A stretch of DNA of 64,000 nt, from assembly GCF_025362475.1 (NCBI RefSeq), contig NZ_JANYGH010000063.1, positions 47,215 through 111,214 on the forward strand. Reading direction: 5' to 3'. Below are positions 26,951 to 37,200 of this stretch, piece by piece. Origin of the DNA: Mucilaginibacter sp. Lineage in GTDB: Bacteria > Bacteroidota > Bacteroidia > Sphingobacteriales > Sphingobacteriaceae. A program made the position numbers and the translations under genes. The notes below the pieces were generated by a model. It did not search any database, was not told where the DNA came from, and saw only the letters and a list, made by a program, of their open reading frames with translations. Numbering within the stretch: position 1 is the stretch's first letter; the number at the start of each line of letters is the position of its first letter.

Positions 26951-28972
26951 CTAAAATAAACTTTTTTGTTCCAATTCAACGCCTGACAATTCTTGTTGGT
27001 AAACGCGGATCATGGCAATAAGCTCCTGGCCATACTGTGTTGATTTTTGTTGCCCTACTCCTTTAATTGTTCCAAGTGCTTTAAGTGTAGCCGGGAGTTT
27101 TTCGGCTATTGAGGCCATCGTCTTCTCGGAGATTACCATATTCGGCATGATGTTGTTTTTTTGAGCTTCTGAATCCCGCCATACGAGCAGCTGATTAAAA
27201 AGCTTTTCGTTTGGTTTGGCGTTCAGGGCCCTGACGTATGATTGGGACTGATCAGCAACTGCGCCGGCATGTGCGTCCTTTTTCACTTTAAGGTAAGTAA
27301 TAATATTAAATTCTTCTTTAGAAAAATGTTCCATTAAAGTAATTTTTGTCATGATCCATTGAATCAGCTGGTCTGCCTTGGCTGCCTTTTCTTTAATAGC
27401 ACCCGGTTGATTAATGTAGGAGGGGAGCTGGGTATGAAGGCTCTCGGTAGTCAGTGTTAATTTTGCCAGGAAGTATTCTGCAGCTTTCTGTACACGTTCA
27501 GCATTGTGGGCTGATATTTGCCGTACAAATTTTCTGGATACGTCTATAATATCTTCCTGAAAACCTGGGATAAGGTCCTTGAAATTTCCAATCCTGTTTT
27601 GAAGGCCGCCGAAATCAAACATCTCTGTCAGCAGGAATTGCCGGTACAACTCCCTGTCGCCTATCAATCGCTCCTGGTTGGGTTTAATGAGTTTGGCCTG
27701 CTCATTAAAATGTACGATGGCCGGATCGCCGATAATATTATGTGGAGATATGGGGTTGCGGAGCACCATCCCAGCAAGGCTTCGGCAACGGCTAAGAGCC
27801 ACATAAGCCTGGCCGTGGGCAAAAGCTTCACTTATATCAATAATAGCTTTATCAAAACTCAGGCCCTGGCTTTTATGTATGGTGATAGACCAGGCCAGCT
27901 TTAAAGGGATCTGGGCAAAGCTGCCTGCGTTGCTTTCATTAATCTGTTCTCCTTCCAACTGGTACTTGATGTTTGTCCATTCCAATGCCTGTACCGCTAT
28001 TTCCCGGCTTTCATGACCGCACTGCACAAATACCGTGTCGGTTTCTATTTGTGTAATGGTCCCTATTTTTCCATTATAAAAAAGCTTTTCTGCAGAGCTG
28101 TCATTTTTGACAAACATAACCTGTGCCCCGATCTTGAGTTTCAAGATAGTTTCCGTTGGATAAGCATCCTTGGGGAACTCTCCGCGGATTGTAGCCTTGA
28201 ATTCAAATTCTTCTCCCGGTAACGCTTCAACAAATTCGTTATTAACCTGCTGAGCGATCCCGTTATGCGTGGTGAGCGTAATATAGGGGTCTTCTGCTGT
28301 TGGGCGGAAATCTGGCTGGTACCGCGCGTTCAAAAGCTCCAGGTTCTCGGGGCTGATAGTTTGGTTTCTAACCTCGTTTAAAATATCAACAAATGCCTGT
28401 TCCTTTTGCCTGAATACATGATCCAGTTCGATGCGGACATAGGGCGTTTTTTGCAACACCAGGCTACTAAAAAAATAGGGGGTTGAATAGTAAAGGCCCA
28501 GCAGTATCCACTCCTCGTCCCTGATAATTGGGCTCAGCTGCGAAAGGTCTCCAATGAGCAGGAGTTGAACACCACCGAAAGGATAAGCGGATTCTTTTAC
28601 ATTGCGCAACACCAGGTCAATATGATCCAATACATCTGGCCGCACCATACTTACCTCGTCGATGATTAGTAGTTCCAGGTTAAATAATAGTTCTTTTTTC
28701 TCCGGGCTATAATGCAACTCCGGCCGGGAAGTTCTTGATGGGATGATTGGCCCAAAAGGGATTTGGAAAAAAGAATGGATGGTCATACCACCCGCGTTGA
28801 TAGCCGCCACACCGGTAGGGGCTACAACAGCCATTTTCTTTTTTGAGTTTTGCCTGATATATTGAAGGAGGGTTGTTTTACCTGTGCCAGCTTTGCCTGT
28901 AAGAAAAACAACCGTATTGGTGGATTCCACATAATCCAAAGCCAAAGTCATCACCGGGTTAATTGTATCCAT
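26951..28972 (-). CDS. Pif1/RecD-like superfamily 1 helicase with C-terminal HRDC domain
   Basis: A 673-residue DNA helicase. Walker A is GKAGTGKTT (~26-34), Walker B LLIIDEVSM, motif III LLIGDLSQLSP; later motifs are TIHKSQGLSFDKAIID and YVALSRCR. The C-terminal ~90 residues (ERVQKAA to the end, containing TLKALGTIKGVGQQKSTQYG) form an HRDC-type nucleic-acid-binding domain. Bacterial Pif1-like helicases unwind G-quadruplexes and restart forks. The start is fixed by the Walker A position. The promoter region carries the same dyad as the imuA-alkB divergon, so induction by damage is plausible. Confidence 0.9.
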   Translation of the reverse strand: MDTINPVMTLALDYVESTNTVVFLTGKAGTGKTTLLQYIRQNSKKKMAVVAPTGVAAINAGGMTIHSFFQIPFGPIIPSRTSRPELHYSPEKKELLFNLELLIIDEVSMVRPDVLDHIDLVLRNVKESAYPFGGVQLLLIGDLSQLSPIIRDEEWILLGLYYSTPYFFSSLVLQKTPYVRIELDHVFRQKEQAFVDILNEVRNQTISPENLELLNARYQPDFRPTAEDPYITLTTHNGIAQQVNNEFVEALPGEEFEFKATIRGEFPKDAYPTETILKLKIGAQVMFVKNDSSAEKLFYNGKIGTITQIETDTVFVQCGHESREIAVQALEWTNIKYQLEGEQINESNAGSFAQIPLKLAWSITIHKSQGLSFDKAIIDISEAFAHGQAYVALSRCRSLAGMVLRNPISPHNIIGDPAIVHFNEQAKLIKPNQERLIGDRELYRQFLLTEMFDFGGLQNRIGNFKDLIPGFQEDIIDVSRKFVRQISAHNAERVQKAAEYFLAKLTLTTESLHTQLPSYINQPGAIKEKAAKADQLIQWIMTKITLMEHFSKEEFNIITYLKVKKDAHAGAVADQSQSYVRALNAKPNEKLFNQLLVWRDSEAQKNNIMPNMVISEKTMASIAEKLPATLKALGTIKGVGQQKSTQYGQELIAMIRVYQQELSGVELEQKSLF

Positions 28973-29118
28973 CTTTTCTGTTGCAATTTTAGCATAAAAT
29001 TTGTTTGTGGCATTTCATGCAACTTAAAATTTCTTCCTACATGGAAGTCTTTTTTTTTTGTGAAAGTTCGTTTGCCGGTGTTTGTTTTTCCCGCAAGGGA
29101 TTAGACCGAATGCAAATT

Positions 29119-29139
29119 AATGCTAAAATTATTAGTTTT
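29119..29139. promoter_or_regulatory. Second copy of the candidate SOS-type dyad, before the helicase gene
   Basis: AATGCTAA - 5 bases - TTAGTTTT with the core CTAA-N5-TTAG, the same spacing as the dyad at 14892-14912. On the minus strand, 17 of 19 bases agree with the mutasome dyad, and the next bases read TTTG, so a -7-like box abuts it just as at imuA (though one base short of TAnnTTTG). The helicase ATG is about 145 bases downstream. Confidence 0.55.
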
Positions 29140-29334
29140 TTAATTCTTTATTAAAAAAATACTGTGATTCTTTTAACGGGAGCAAAGAATTGACTTCGGA
29201 TACGGAACAGTTGAACTTTTTGCAAAATCAAGGCGACGCAAAAGTTTAATTGCCGTGATAAAGGGGCATCTGTTTCGGTTTCAGGATATGGAATTACATA
29301 AATTAGTCAAAGATGATGCGATACGGAATATGAC

Positions 29335-29367
29335 GGCACCTTCAATACGATAAGTGTTGAAGGTGCC
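29335..29367. repeat. Inverted repeat, 14-bp stem
   Basis: GGCACCTTCAATAC (29335-29348) pairs with GTGTTGAAGGTGCC (29354-29367) with one G-U pair and a 5-base loop. There is no T-run on either side, so it is not a typical terminator. It may be an RNA structure at the end of the cold-shock-protein transcript or a small intergenic repeat. Confidence 0.5.
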
Positions 29368-29537
29368 ATTACAATTCCGTTGATTATACATGCCAGCTTT
29401 ACCTTGGAGGTATGCTACGATTCTGAGAAATTTGCTTTATAACAGCATTTTAAAAAGAATGTGATCTTATAGGCTCGAGGCAATAAATTCTACTGGTTCA
29501 ATAGGCTCACAAATCCTGGATGTGAAAATGTAATCAG

Positions 29538-29990
29538 CTATTGTTTTTTGACTTTTATAGCATTCAATCCTTTTTGTCCCTGTTCGGTTTCAAAGGTTAC
29601 TTTGTCATTTTCCTGGATAGCTTCTGATAACCCATTGGCGTGCACAAAAATACTTTCCTGGCTTAGCAAGTCCTTAATAAAACCGTAACCTTTTGATTCG
29701 TTATAAAAAGCGACAACACCTTTTCTAACAGGATCGGCAGGGGCAAGATGTTCTTGCTTGGGAACCGCGATCTGGATATCTTCTATGACGATTTTTTTCC
29801 GTTTTGTCGGATCAGGTGGAGTGGAAGTAATATTTCCATTTTCGTCTATATAGGCCATCATGTCCTCCAGGCTCTTGCCCTTGTCAGAATTGGCCTTTCT
29901 ATCTTCCGCTTTATCTTTTTTGTCAAGCTGTTTTTTAAATTTTTTCTTTTCTCTTTCCTTCTTACTAAAGGTTTCTACAGATCTACCCAT
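29538..29990 (-). CDS. Cold-shock-domain protein with charged N-terminal extension
   Basis: 150 residues. The first ~85 are Lys/Glu/Asp-rich and probably disordered (KKEREKKKFKKQLDKKDK). The last ~62 are a cold-shock domain with RNP1 KGYGFIKD and RNP2 SIFVHANGL. It should bind single-stranded RNA or DNA. Bacteroidota carry several such extended CSD proteins; the basic N-terminus may add RNA affinity. A cold-induced leader is possible, but I did not find a recognised one. Confidence 0.88.
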   Translation of the reverse strand: MGRSVETFSKKEREKKKFKKQLDKKDKAEDRKANSDKGKSLEDMMAYIDENGNITSTPPDPTKRKKIVIEDIQIAVPKQEHLAPADPVRKGVVAFYNESKGYGFIKDLLSQESIFVHANGLSEAIQENDKVTFETEQGQKGLNAIKVKKQ

Positions 29991-30562
29991 AGTTCAATAT
30001 ACGAAAAAATTCTCAGATAAACGATACCAGAAATATAAATAGCTGAAATATTTTTAATTCAATTGAGTTTTGGATCATTTTAAGCCATAAGAGTAGGCAA
30101 GTTTCAACTAACTTTTCTGCTGCCACAAATTATACGAATGACGCATTGGGGTTAGGGAATTTTATGAGTGTATTGAAATTTTGGTGTGGGTTTTGTATTT
30201 ATAATCTATTGATTTATAAATATATATGAATTTTATGTATGGAAAACGAACGATTTGTACGCTGTTTTTAAAGTGCTTATTTTTAAATGTTTTACAAAGG
30301 TTATAATCATTTGCTTTACTCTTCACAAAAGCATTTTTATATCCACTATTTTTTTCATCCAAAATTTATTTAATTAAAAATAAGCCGGACTTTTTAATAT
30401 TTCTTTGTCTTATTGTACCGAATTGAACAGCCTCACAAGCTGTGTGGCGCCGATATTTATTCGATTTCATTGGGATAAGAATCCTCTATTTTTTTAAACC
30501 TACTGGCAAATCATAGGAATAGGATGACAATAGAATAGTATTTAATCCGCTATATTTATCAA
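29991..30562. other. AT-rich intergenic region, no gene seen
   Basis: 572 bases between the divergent cold-shock-domain gene and a small plus-strand gene. It must hold both promoters. A 66-codon minus-strand frame (30162-30362) is Lys/Tyr/Ile-rich in the manner of AT-rich random sequence and is not supported. No repeat or RNA motif was recognised. Confidence 0.45.
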
Positions 30563-30814
30563 ATGGAATCAAAATTATTCTCTTACAAAGTTGAAGGTAT
30601 AGTGCTCGAACCTCTTAACGACCAGATCAAACTAAGCCCTGTTTTTGATCGGAAAGAACTGATGGAAAAAATAAAGGAAATTTTTATAGGAGATGGTTTT
30701 AAGCCTGATGAGCACAGTCTCGAATTTAAGATTGAAGGGGGGCAGCTTTTTATTCAGGGTCTTGCTGTTAAAAAGCAGGAAAACAAATCTATTGGATTCA
30801 TGACCAGTACCTAA
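30563..30814 (+). CDS. Hypothetical protein, 83 aa
   Basis: An 83-residue soluble protein starting MESKLFSYKVEGIVLEPLND and containing FKPDEHSLEFKIEGGQLFIQG. The beta-rich pattern and balanced composition argue for a real gene, but I recognise no family. It stands alone: 48 bases separate it from the convergent lipoprotein gene. Confidence 0.55.
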   Translation: MESKLFSYKVEGIVLEPLNDQIKLSPVFDRKELMEKIKEIFIGDGFKPDEHSLEFKIEGGQLFIQGLAVKKQENKSIGFMTST

Positions 30815-30862
30815 TTTCGCTTATTGATGAAAATTAAAGTATTTACGACCCCAATTGATTAA

Positions 30863-32392
30863 CTAAAATTTTGACTGATTTTTTAGGATAATAAATGGAG
30901 TATGGGTATTCCAATCGGGCTTAATACCGTCCTCATTAATAAAACCTAAAGAGAAATTACCCAAAACAATATCGGGCTTACCATCTGCATTATAATCATT
31001 AACATCCATGCAAATCCAGCGCCCTTCTTTTGCTATCGGCAGATTGTGCGGGATAAAATGCATAAACCTATCCTGTACAAAGTAAGTAAAGCCTTCGGCC
31101 GGGTGTTTTTTAAGGTCAGGAAAAAATGCGATCAAAGCTATATCCAGTTTGCCATCGCCATTAAAGTCAGTTGCAATGGCTTTAGTGGCACCGTTTACAG
31201 GATAAAAATAAGCTTGTTTGAATTTTAAATTACCCTGATTCAGAAAAATATACACGCCATGATATGGCTTCAAAACCCTTGAATAATCGCTGTTATCTCC
31301 ACTGGTGTATAAAATATCCGGTTTACCATCGTTATTAAAATCTACCAGCTGGAAACTGCTTGAGCCATACATGGGCGGAAACCGTAATACGTTTTTTGTT
31401 GAAAAGCCCCCTTTATGATCATTTAAAAACAGCCACACGCCTTCATCGGCCTGGGCAAATAAACAAGCGATATCCGGCCAGCCATCATGGTTAAAATCAC
31501 CGGTAACAGCGTGCTCAGCACCAGGGATTGTGCTTATGATGTGTTTCTCAAATTTTTTGCATGGTAATTGTTTGTACCAGTATAAGCCGCCAAAATTATG
31601 GCCAAAACCGCAAACCACCCAATCTGTTAAACCATCTTTATTGATATCAACAGCTAATGATTGAACGGGCCTTGGTAATTTATCGGCAATTAATGACGTA
31701 GCCACACCACCTTTGTTAAAATCTATTTCGCTTACAGAACCATTGGTAATATCAACCGCATCCATGGAGCCTATAAAGGTAAATATGTTGTTTCTGTTAC
31801 CTTTATCATCCTTGTAGAACTGCACGTCAACTGCGGGCGAATTATATTTATCAGTACCCAAAAGCTTTAACTTATCCGACCATTGAAAAATACTGTTACT
31901 CATCCGGTCACTGGTATATAGTCGATGCTCAAGCGTATCAAAAGCCACCATTGTGGTGGTAGCCACAGAAACACTGCTGGCAGGCTTAATTAAACTAAAA
32001 ACGCCCCAATCATTTACCGGAGTAACAGGCGCTTTGGCGGGTTTAAGTGTTTTTGGAGATGTTGACGTATAATAGTCAACAATTTTTAACCAATCATCAT
32101 AAGAAACCGGTGAATTTGCCGATGGGTTATTAACGTATTGATCTCCTGCATAAACCTGTATTCCTAAACGCGGAGCCATTGCAGGCAATACATGTTTTGC
32201 CCAGGTTTCTTTATCCAATAATGCGGGATCAGGATATTGGTGGCAGCTTTTGCAATATTTTAAAGAGAGTGCTCTGCCATCGGTTTTAGCAATTTCTTTT
32301 TCGGGACCATTGCAGTTGATGGAGATAAAGCAAACGGCACTTGTAAATACTAACAAGGTTAATGTTAAAATATGATGCTTTTTTAACCTCAT
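30863..32392 (-). CDS. Exported FG-GAP/VCBS-repeat protein with one c-type heme site
   Basis: 509 residues. A signal sequence ends near Cys27 (FISINC), a plausible but weak lipobox. A cytochrome-like segment carries one CxxCH (Cys47, Cys50, His51 in YCKSCHQYPDP). The rest is a beta-propeller-like run of FG-GAP/VCBS repeats with Asp-rich calcium loops: DINKDGLTDW, DFNHDGWPDI, DFNNDGKPDI, DFNGDGKLDI and DYNADGKPDI. The product is probably at the cell surface. It lies downstream of the second susCD operon on the same strand, but a terminator (32446-32475) stands between. Its role may be surface binding or electron transfer. Confidence 0.85.
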   Translation of the reverse strand: MRLKKHHILTLTLLVFTSAVCFISINCNGPEKEIAKTDGRALSLKYCKSCHQYPDPALLDKETWAKHVLPAMAPRLGIQVYAGDQYVNNPSANSPVSYDDWLKIVDYYTSTSPKTLKPAKAPVTPVNDWGVFSLIKPASSVSVATTTMVAFDTLEHRLYTSDRMSNSIFQWSDKLKLLGTDKYNSPAVDVQFYKDDKGNRNNIFTFIGSMDAVDITNGSVSEIDFNKGGVATSLIADKLPRPVQSLAVDINKDGLTDWVVCGFGHNFGGLYWYKQLPCKKFEKHIISTIPGAEHAVTGDFNHDGWPDIACLFAQADEGVWLFLNDHKGGFSTKNVLRFPPMYGSSSFQLVDFNNDGKPDILYTSGDNSDYSRVLKPYHGVYIFLNQGNLKFKQAYFYPVNGATKAIATDFNGDGKLDIALIAFFPDLKKHPAEGFTYFVQDRFMHFIPHNLPIAKEGRWICMDVNDYNADGKPDIVLGNFSLGFINEDGIKPDWNTHTPFIILKNQSKF

Positions 32393-32445
32393 AATGGATA
32401 TTCGATTTCTTGTAAGCTAAGTTTTAATTTGATATTTCATTATAC

Positions 32446-32475
32446 AAAAAGAGGCAGCAAAAGCCGCCTCCTTTT
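32446..32475 (-). terminator. Terminator of the second susCD operon
   Basis: GAGGCAGC (32451-32458) pairs with GCCGCCTC (32463-32470) around an AAAA loop, with one G-U pair. On the minus strand the stem is followed by TTTTTG (complement of 32446-32450). It is 26 bases after the SusD stop codon. A T-rich right flank on the plus strand allows weak activity in the other direction. Confidence 0.85.
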
Positions 32476-32500
32476 ATATAAATAATGACAAGGTTTAGTA

Positions 32501-34276
32501 CTAATAACCCGGATTTTGTTTCAAGGCAGAAGATTTTCCTGTTGATTCAAGATCTATCTGTGGTTGAGGAATAGGGTATATCTCGTTTTTGCTTGTAGTA
32601 AAATGCGCACCGGCAACATCGGTTATGGTTTTGCCATCAAAGCCAAAATAAGTGGCTAAAGATTGTTGAGCAGTTCCCCAGCGTACGATATCAAAAAACC
32701 GGTGGCCTTCCATGCCTAACTCAAGCTTACGCTCAAAGTAAATAGCTTTTAACGCTAAATCTTTGCCTGTAAAATAACCGGCCGGATATGGGCTTATCAC
32801 ATAATTAGCCGCCGGCGTGGTGGTATATCCCCCGGTTGGGTTACCGGCATCTTTGTATGTATATACAAAACCTGTTGGTTTTGCGGCCCTTGCACGAACC
32901 ATATTTACATAGGATAGGCCTAAATCGCCGGTACCTAATTGTGCTTTTGCTTCAGCAGCCATTAACAAAACATCAGCGAAGCGTATAACGTTAACCTGGT
33001 TGGCATTCCCTGGTGCCCATGTATGGCTATCAGCATAAGTTCCCTTTGATGCCTGGTAGTAAACATTCTTTTTAGGGGAGTAGGGGCCTGCCGAACTTTG
33101 TTCACGAATCCAGTTTGTACCCGGGTGATTACCCCAATCAAGATAAGGAATTCCACGACGGCCAACAGTCCAATCTAAACGGGGGTCTACGTTGCCGGCA
33201 TCAAGTGTAAAAGGTTTATCAGATGCAATATTCATATCGGTAACAATGGGATGAGAGTTATAATCATCCAGATAAGGCAAACCTGCTGCATCAGTACGGA
33301 ATGAGTTTGCCAGATCTAAAGTTGGCTGGAAGAAACCGCAACAGCCGAAGGGACTATTGTAGGGGTAATTTAGCATATCGCCGTTGTTGGCTTCGCTAAT
33401 AGTTCCGGTGCCATCATTTGCCGCCTGCTGAATAGCGAAAACGGTTTCTTTGTTGTTTTTAGTGGCCGCGTTAAAATTATCTTCGTAGTTATCTGTTAAA
33501 CCATAAACAAGCCCTGCTGAGTTTGTTCCGCTGGCAATAACTTCGGTGAATGTTTTGTCGGCGTTGGTATAATCTTTTTGATAAAGATAGGTTTTGGCAA
33601 GATATGCACCGGCTGCCCATTTGTTAACCCTGCCAACCTGGGTTTGGGTTGCAGGTAAGTTTGCATAGGCAAACGCAAAATCGGCGACAATTTTAGGCCA
33701 GATATCGGTTGTGTTTGGCTGTACAAAATTGGTTGTTGTTTCATCAATATAAGGTACATTTCCAAACATCTTTTTTAGGTCGAAATAGTAATGTCCCCTT
33801 AAAAACCTGGCCTGTCCAATTATATTTGCTTTGGCGGCATCAGTTAAGCCTGCAACAGCATTTACGGCTTTAAGTACGTTATTAGCCCTGGTTACACCTT
33901 CATAATCAGCTTTCCATTTGCTGTTTAAAAAGCCATTACTGGCATCAACCGTAAATGTTGCTATGGAATTTATGGCAGGCTGATCAATACCTGAACTGCC
34001 TTTATGTGCGTCGCCACCGGCTACACTGCCATATATCCAATTGTCGGGCGAGGTTTCCCAGGGTCCGCCACCGCCAAAAGCTGCGTTAGTACCCTGTTGA
34101 CCATCAAGCGCCGAATAGGCGCCAATTAAAAGACCATCCACACCGGCTGCTGTAGTAATTTGAGTAGTGCTTAGTGCACCCAAAGCGGGTTGATTAAGGG
34201 ATGACTTTTTGCATGAACTTTGAACTATACCAGCTACAATGAATGCAAACACTGATAAACGTTTTATATTTTTCAT
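32501..34276 (-). CDS. SusD/RagB-family nutrient-binding lipoprotein
   Basis: 591 residues, the RagB/SusD type with a full-length TPR-like binding domain. The lipoprotein signal ends VQSSC (Cys22). The N-terminal motif QPALGALSTTQITT and the C-terminal region ERKLELGMEGHRFFDIVRWG, followed by EIYPIPQPQIDL near the end, are typical. It starts 11 bases after the SusC stop, in the same operon, and its frame is intact. The substrate cannot be deduced because no hydrolase lies in the operon. Confidence 0.93.
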   Translation of the reverse strand: MKNIKRLSVFAFIVAGIVQSSCKKSSLNQPALGALSTTQITTAAGVDGLLIGAYSALDGQQGTNAAFGGGGPWETSPDNWIYGSVAGGDAHKGSSGIDQPAINSIATFTVDASNGFLNSKWKADYEGVTRANNVLKAVNAVAGLTDAAKANIIGQARFLRGHYYFDLKKMFGNVPYIDETTTNFVQPNTTDIWPKIVADFAFAYANLPATQTQVGRVNKWAAGAYLAKTYLYQKDYTNADKTFTEVIASGTNSAGLVYGLTDNYEDNFNAATKNNKETVFAIQQAANDGTGTISEANNGDMLNYPYNSPFGCCGFFQPTLDLANSFRTDAAGLPYLDDYNSHPIVTDMNIASDKPFTLDAGNVDPRLDWTVGRRGIPYLDWGNHPGTNWIREQSSAGPYSPKKNVYYQASKGTYADSHTWAPGNANQVNVIRFADVLLMAAEAKAQLGTGDLGLSYVNMVRARAAKPTGFVYTYKDAGNPTGGYTTTPAANYVISPYPAGYFTGKDLALKAIYFERKLELGMEGHRFFDIVRWGTAQQSLATYFGFDGKTITDVAGAHFTTSKNEIYPIPQPQIDLESTGKSSALKQNPGY

Positions 34277-34287
34277 AATTTCTTTAA

Positions 34288-37200
34288 TTAAAATTTAGCT
34301 TGTACACCTAATAAATAAGTACGGTTTGGCGAGTAGTTACCACGATCAACACCAAAGTTTGTGCTGCTGTTGGTGTTGCTGGTTGTGCCACCACCTACAA
34401 TCTCAGGATCAACTCCCGAATACTTAGTTATCGTAATTAAATTTGCTCCTGATAAATAAACCCTGAACCTATCAATACCTATTGATTTTAATAGTTTAGG
34501 ATCAAAGGCGTAGCCTACCTGTAAGTTTTTCAAACGCAGGTATGATCCGTTTTCAACATAGAATGAGTTTGGTACTGTGTTGGTACTGAATGAACCATCA
34601 ATTTCCTGAATTGGGGCTTTGGCATCCATGTGTGTAGGTGTCCATGAATCATATAAAGCTGTCTTGCTTTTTGCACCTGCAAAGTTTGCATAAAAATCTG
34701 TCCACCACCTTACGTCATTCCATATCTTATTTCCGTATGAACCATACCAGAACATGTTTAGATCGAAGTTTTTATAAGAAAAATCAAGGTTTAAACCACC
34801 CGTAAATTTAGGGTTCGGGTTGCCAAGCAGTGTACGATCACTGGCATCAACTTTTCCATCACCGTTGATATCGGCATATCTGAAACGACCAACCGCTGCA
34901 TCAGTCTGGTAAACACCTCCCGCTTTTGCGTTGGCAGCATCAATCTCTGCCTGAGAATTCCAGAAGCCAGCTGTTTTGTAGCCAAAGAAACCACCTACAG
35001 GCCCACCTACCTGGTTCCGGATTATTGAACTACCGTTAAAACGACCAGAGTTTTCATCAAAGTAAGGCTGGCCTACGGTAACCGCTTTAATTACGTTGTG
35101 GTAAGTAGTAAAGGTTAATGAAGCATTCATTTTTAAATCATGACTAAAGGTTTGATGAGTACCAATAGTGACATCCAAACCCGTATTACTCATGGCACCC
35201 ACGTTGCTATAAGGTGCGGTGGCCGAACCTGCAGTACCCGGAAGATTTGGGTTGAACAATAAACCGGTTATGTCCTTTTTGTAATAATCTGCAGAGATAT
35301 CCAATTTTTGATTAAAGAAGGAACCATCAAAACCAATATTTAAGTTTTTATCAAGCTCCCACTTAGCATCGGGGTTACCAATTCGGCTCTGCGTAAAGCC
35401 AGCAGTTGTACTGGTTGATGTGCCAGCTATATCATAGTAAGAGTTGGTTTTGCTTGCACCGAATGTAGTAAATGCGTTAGAAGGATCTACGTTGATTTGG
35501 TTACCCATTACACCATAACCGCCCCTGATCTTTAAATCGTTGATCCAGTTTACGCCTTTAAGAAAGCTTTCTTGGGATATGCGCCAGCCGGCACTTACTG
35601 CAGGGAACCAACCGTATTGATTTGTTAAAAACCTGGATGAACCATCGCGACGAATGGTCGCATTTAAAAGGTACTTATCGTTAAATGTATAATCTAAACG
35701 GGCTATCAATGATTGTATCTTATCCCGTTCAATAGTACTGTATGCGGTTGGTACACCTGTACCGGTTGATATGGTTGTGTAATTTTTATCAAATGTGAAA
35801 TAGCCGGTGTTTGTAGCTCCTAACGTTTCATACCTGTTTTTGTAGTTCTCTGTACCTACCAATAATTTAACATCGTGTTTACCTATGGTTTGGTGATAGG
35901 TTAAAGTGTTTGTCCAGGTGTAATTATATCCATTGTATGAATTCTCGGCGTAGGAATTGGTCGTATTGTTTTCTGAGTTTTCATATTCAGGGAACGTAAA
36001 GTTATGGTTGTAATCAGAATAATATTCACCACCAAACTGCGTGCGCAGGGTAAAGTATTTCAATAAGTCCACTTCGGCAAAAACATTACCAAATAACCTG
36101 TTATAGGCTCCATAATTATTAGCAGTGCGCTGTTGTATGGCTACAGGGTTCCTGGCATTACCAAGGTTTGCGGTATTTGAACCGGCATAATTACCCATAA
36201 TGTCATACACAGGGATAATAGGTTGTTCGCGGAAAGCCATACCAATTCCAGAACCCTCATCATTTTAATTAATCAGCGGATTTTCTGTTATGGAATAGGA
36301 TAAGTTTTCGCCTACACGAATATGTTTGGATACTTTAAAGCTGGTATTTGCCCTTACGGTGTAACGTTTATCATAAGTATCAATTAAAGTACCTTTTTGA
36401 TTGTAGTAGTTCAAAGAAAACAAATAAGTTGCCACGTCAGAACTGCCGCTTAAAGCCACGTTATGGCTTTGGATGGGCGCCGTTTTAAATATCTCATGAT
36501 ACCAGTCTGTACCTGCTTTGTTTGATTTGGTAATACGGTAAAAGCCTGATGGATCTCCTGATGTATAAAATGGGTTAACATTGTATTTTGAAGGATCAAC
36601 CGCAGGGTCGCCGTCATGAATGCCGTAAGGACCGGCACCGCCGGCGCTAATATAGTCTGGTAATACATCACCTTTAGGACCATATAAATTACTGGTTAGG
36701 TCAACCGGGATTCCTTTTAAAGCAGCGGTGTTTTTAATAGCTAAGTTTCTTAAACTTGTCATTTCCTGCGGATCTAGCAGGTTAAATACGTTGCCACCTT
36801 TGGGTACCTGGGTACCATAATAAGCATCATAAGAAACACTAACCTTGCCAGTACCTTTTTTGGTGGTAATAACAATTACACCATTTGCGGCACGTGCACC
36901 ATAAATTGATGCAGAACTGGCATCTTTTAACACCTGCATACTTGCCACATCATTAGGGTTAATATCACTTACATTGGTTGTTGGCACGCCATCAACCACA
37001 TATAATGGCTGGTTGTTTCCAAAAGTGTTGGCACCACGGATTTTCACCGATGGATTTTCACCCGGCTGACCAGATGCTATTACGGTAACACCCGCAGCCT
37101 GGCCTTGCAATTGGTTTTCAACAGACGAGGTAGGCTGCCTGTTGGCTGCGGCCACATCTATCACAGCAACAGCACCTACCAGGTCCTTTTTGCGTTGGCT

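Larger units (their letters stand above)
28973..29537. other. Intergenic region upstream of the Pif1-like helicase, with an inverted repeat
   Basis: 565 bases between two minus-strand genes. It contains the 5' leader of the helicase, its dyad operator (29119-29139) and a perfect-looking hairpin at 29335-29367. No reading frame with protein-like features was seen. The region right of the hairpin could be the 3' end of the cold-shock gene transcript. Confidence 0.5.

Noticed and set aside
30162..30362. 66-codon minus-strand frame upstream of the cold-shock gene
   Set aside because: Lys/Tyr/Ile-rich in the way AT-rich non-coding DNA is; no protein features.
34288..36240. The second part of the split susC as an independent gene starting at its ATG (36240)
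   Set aside because: It has no signal peptide or plug domain and continues the same frame as the first part with only one stop between, so it is the barrel of the same receptor.
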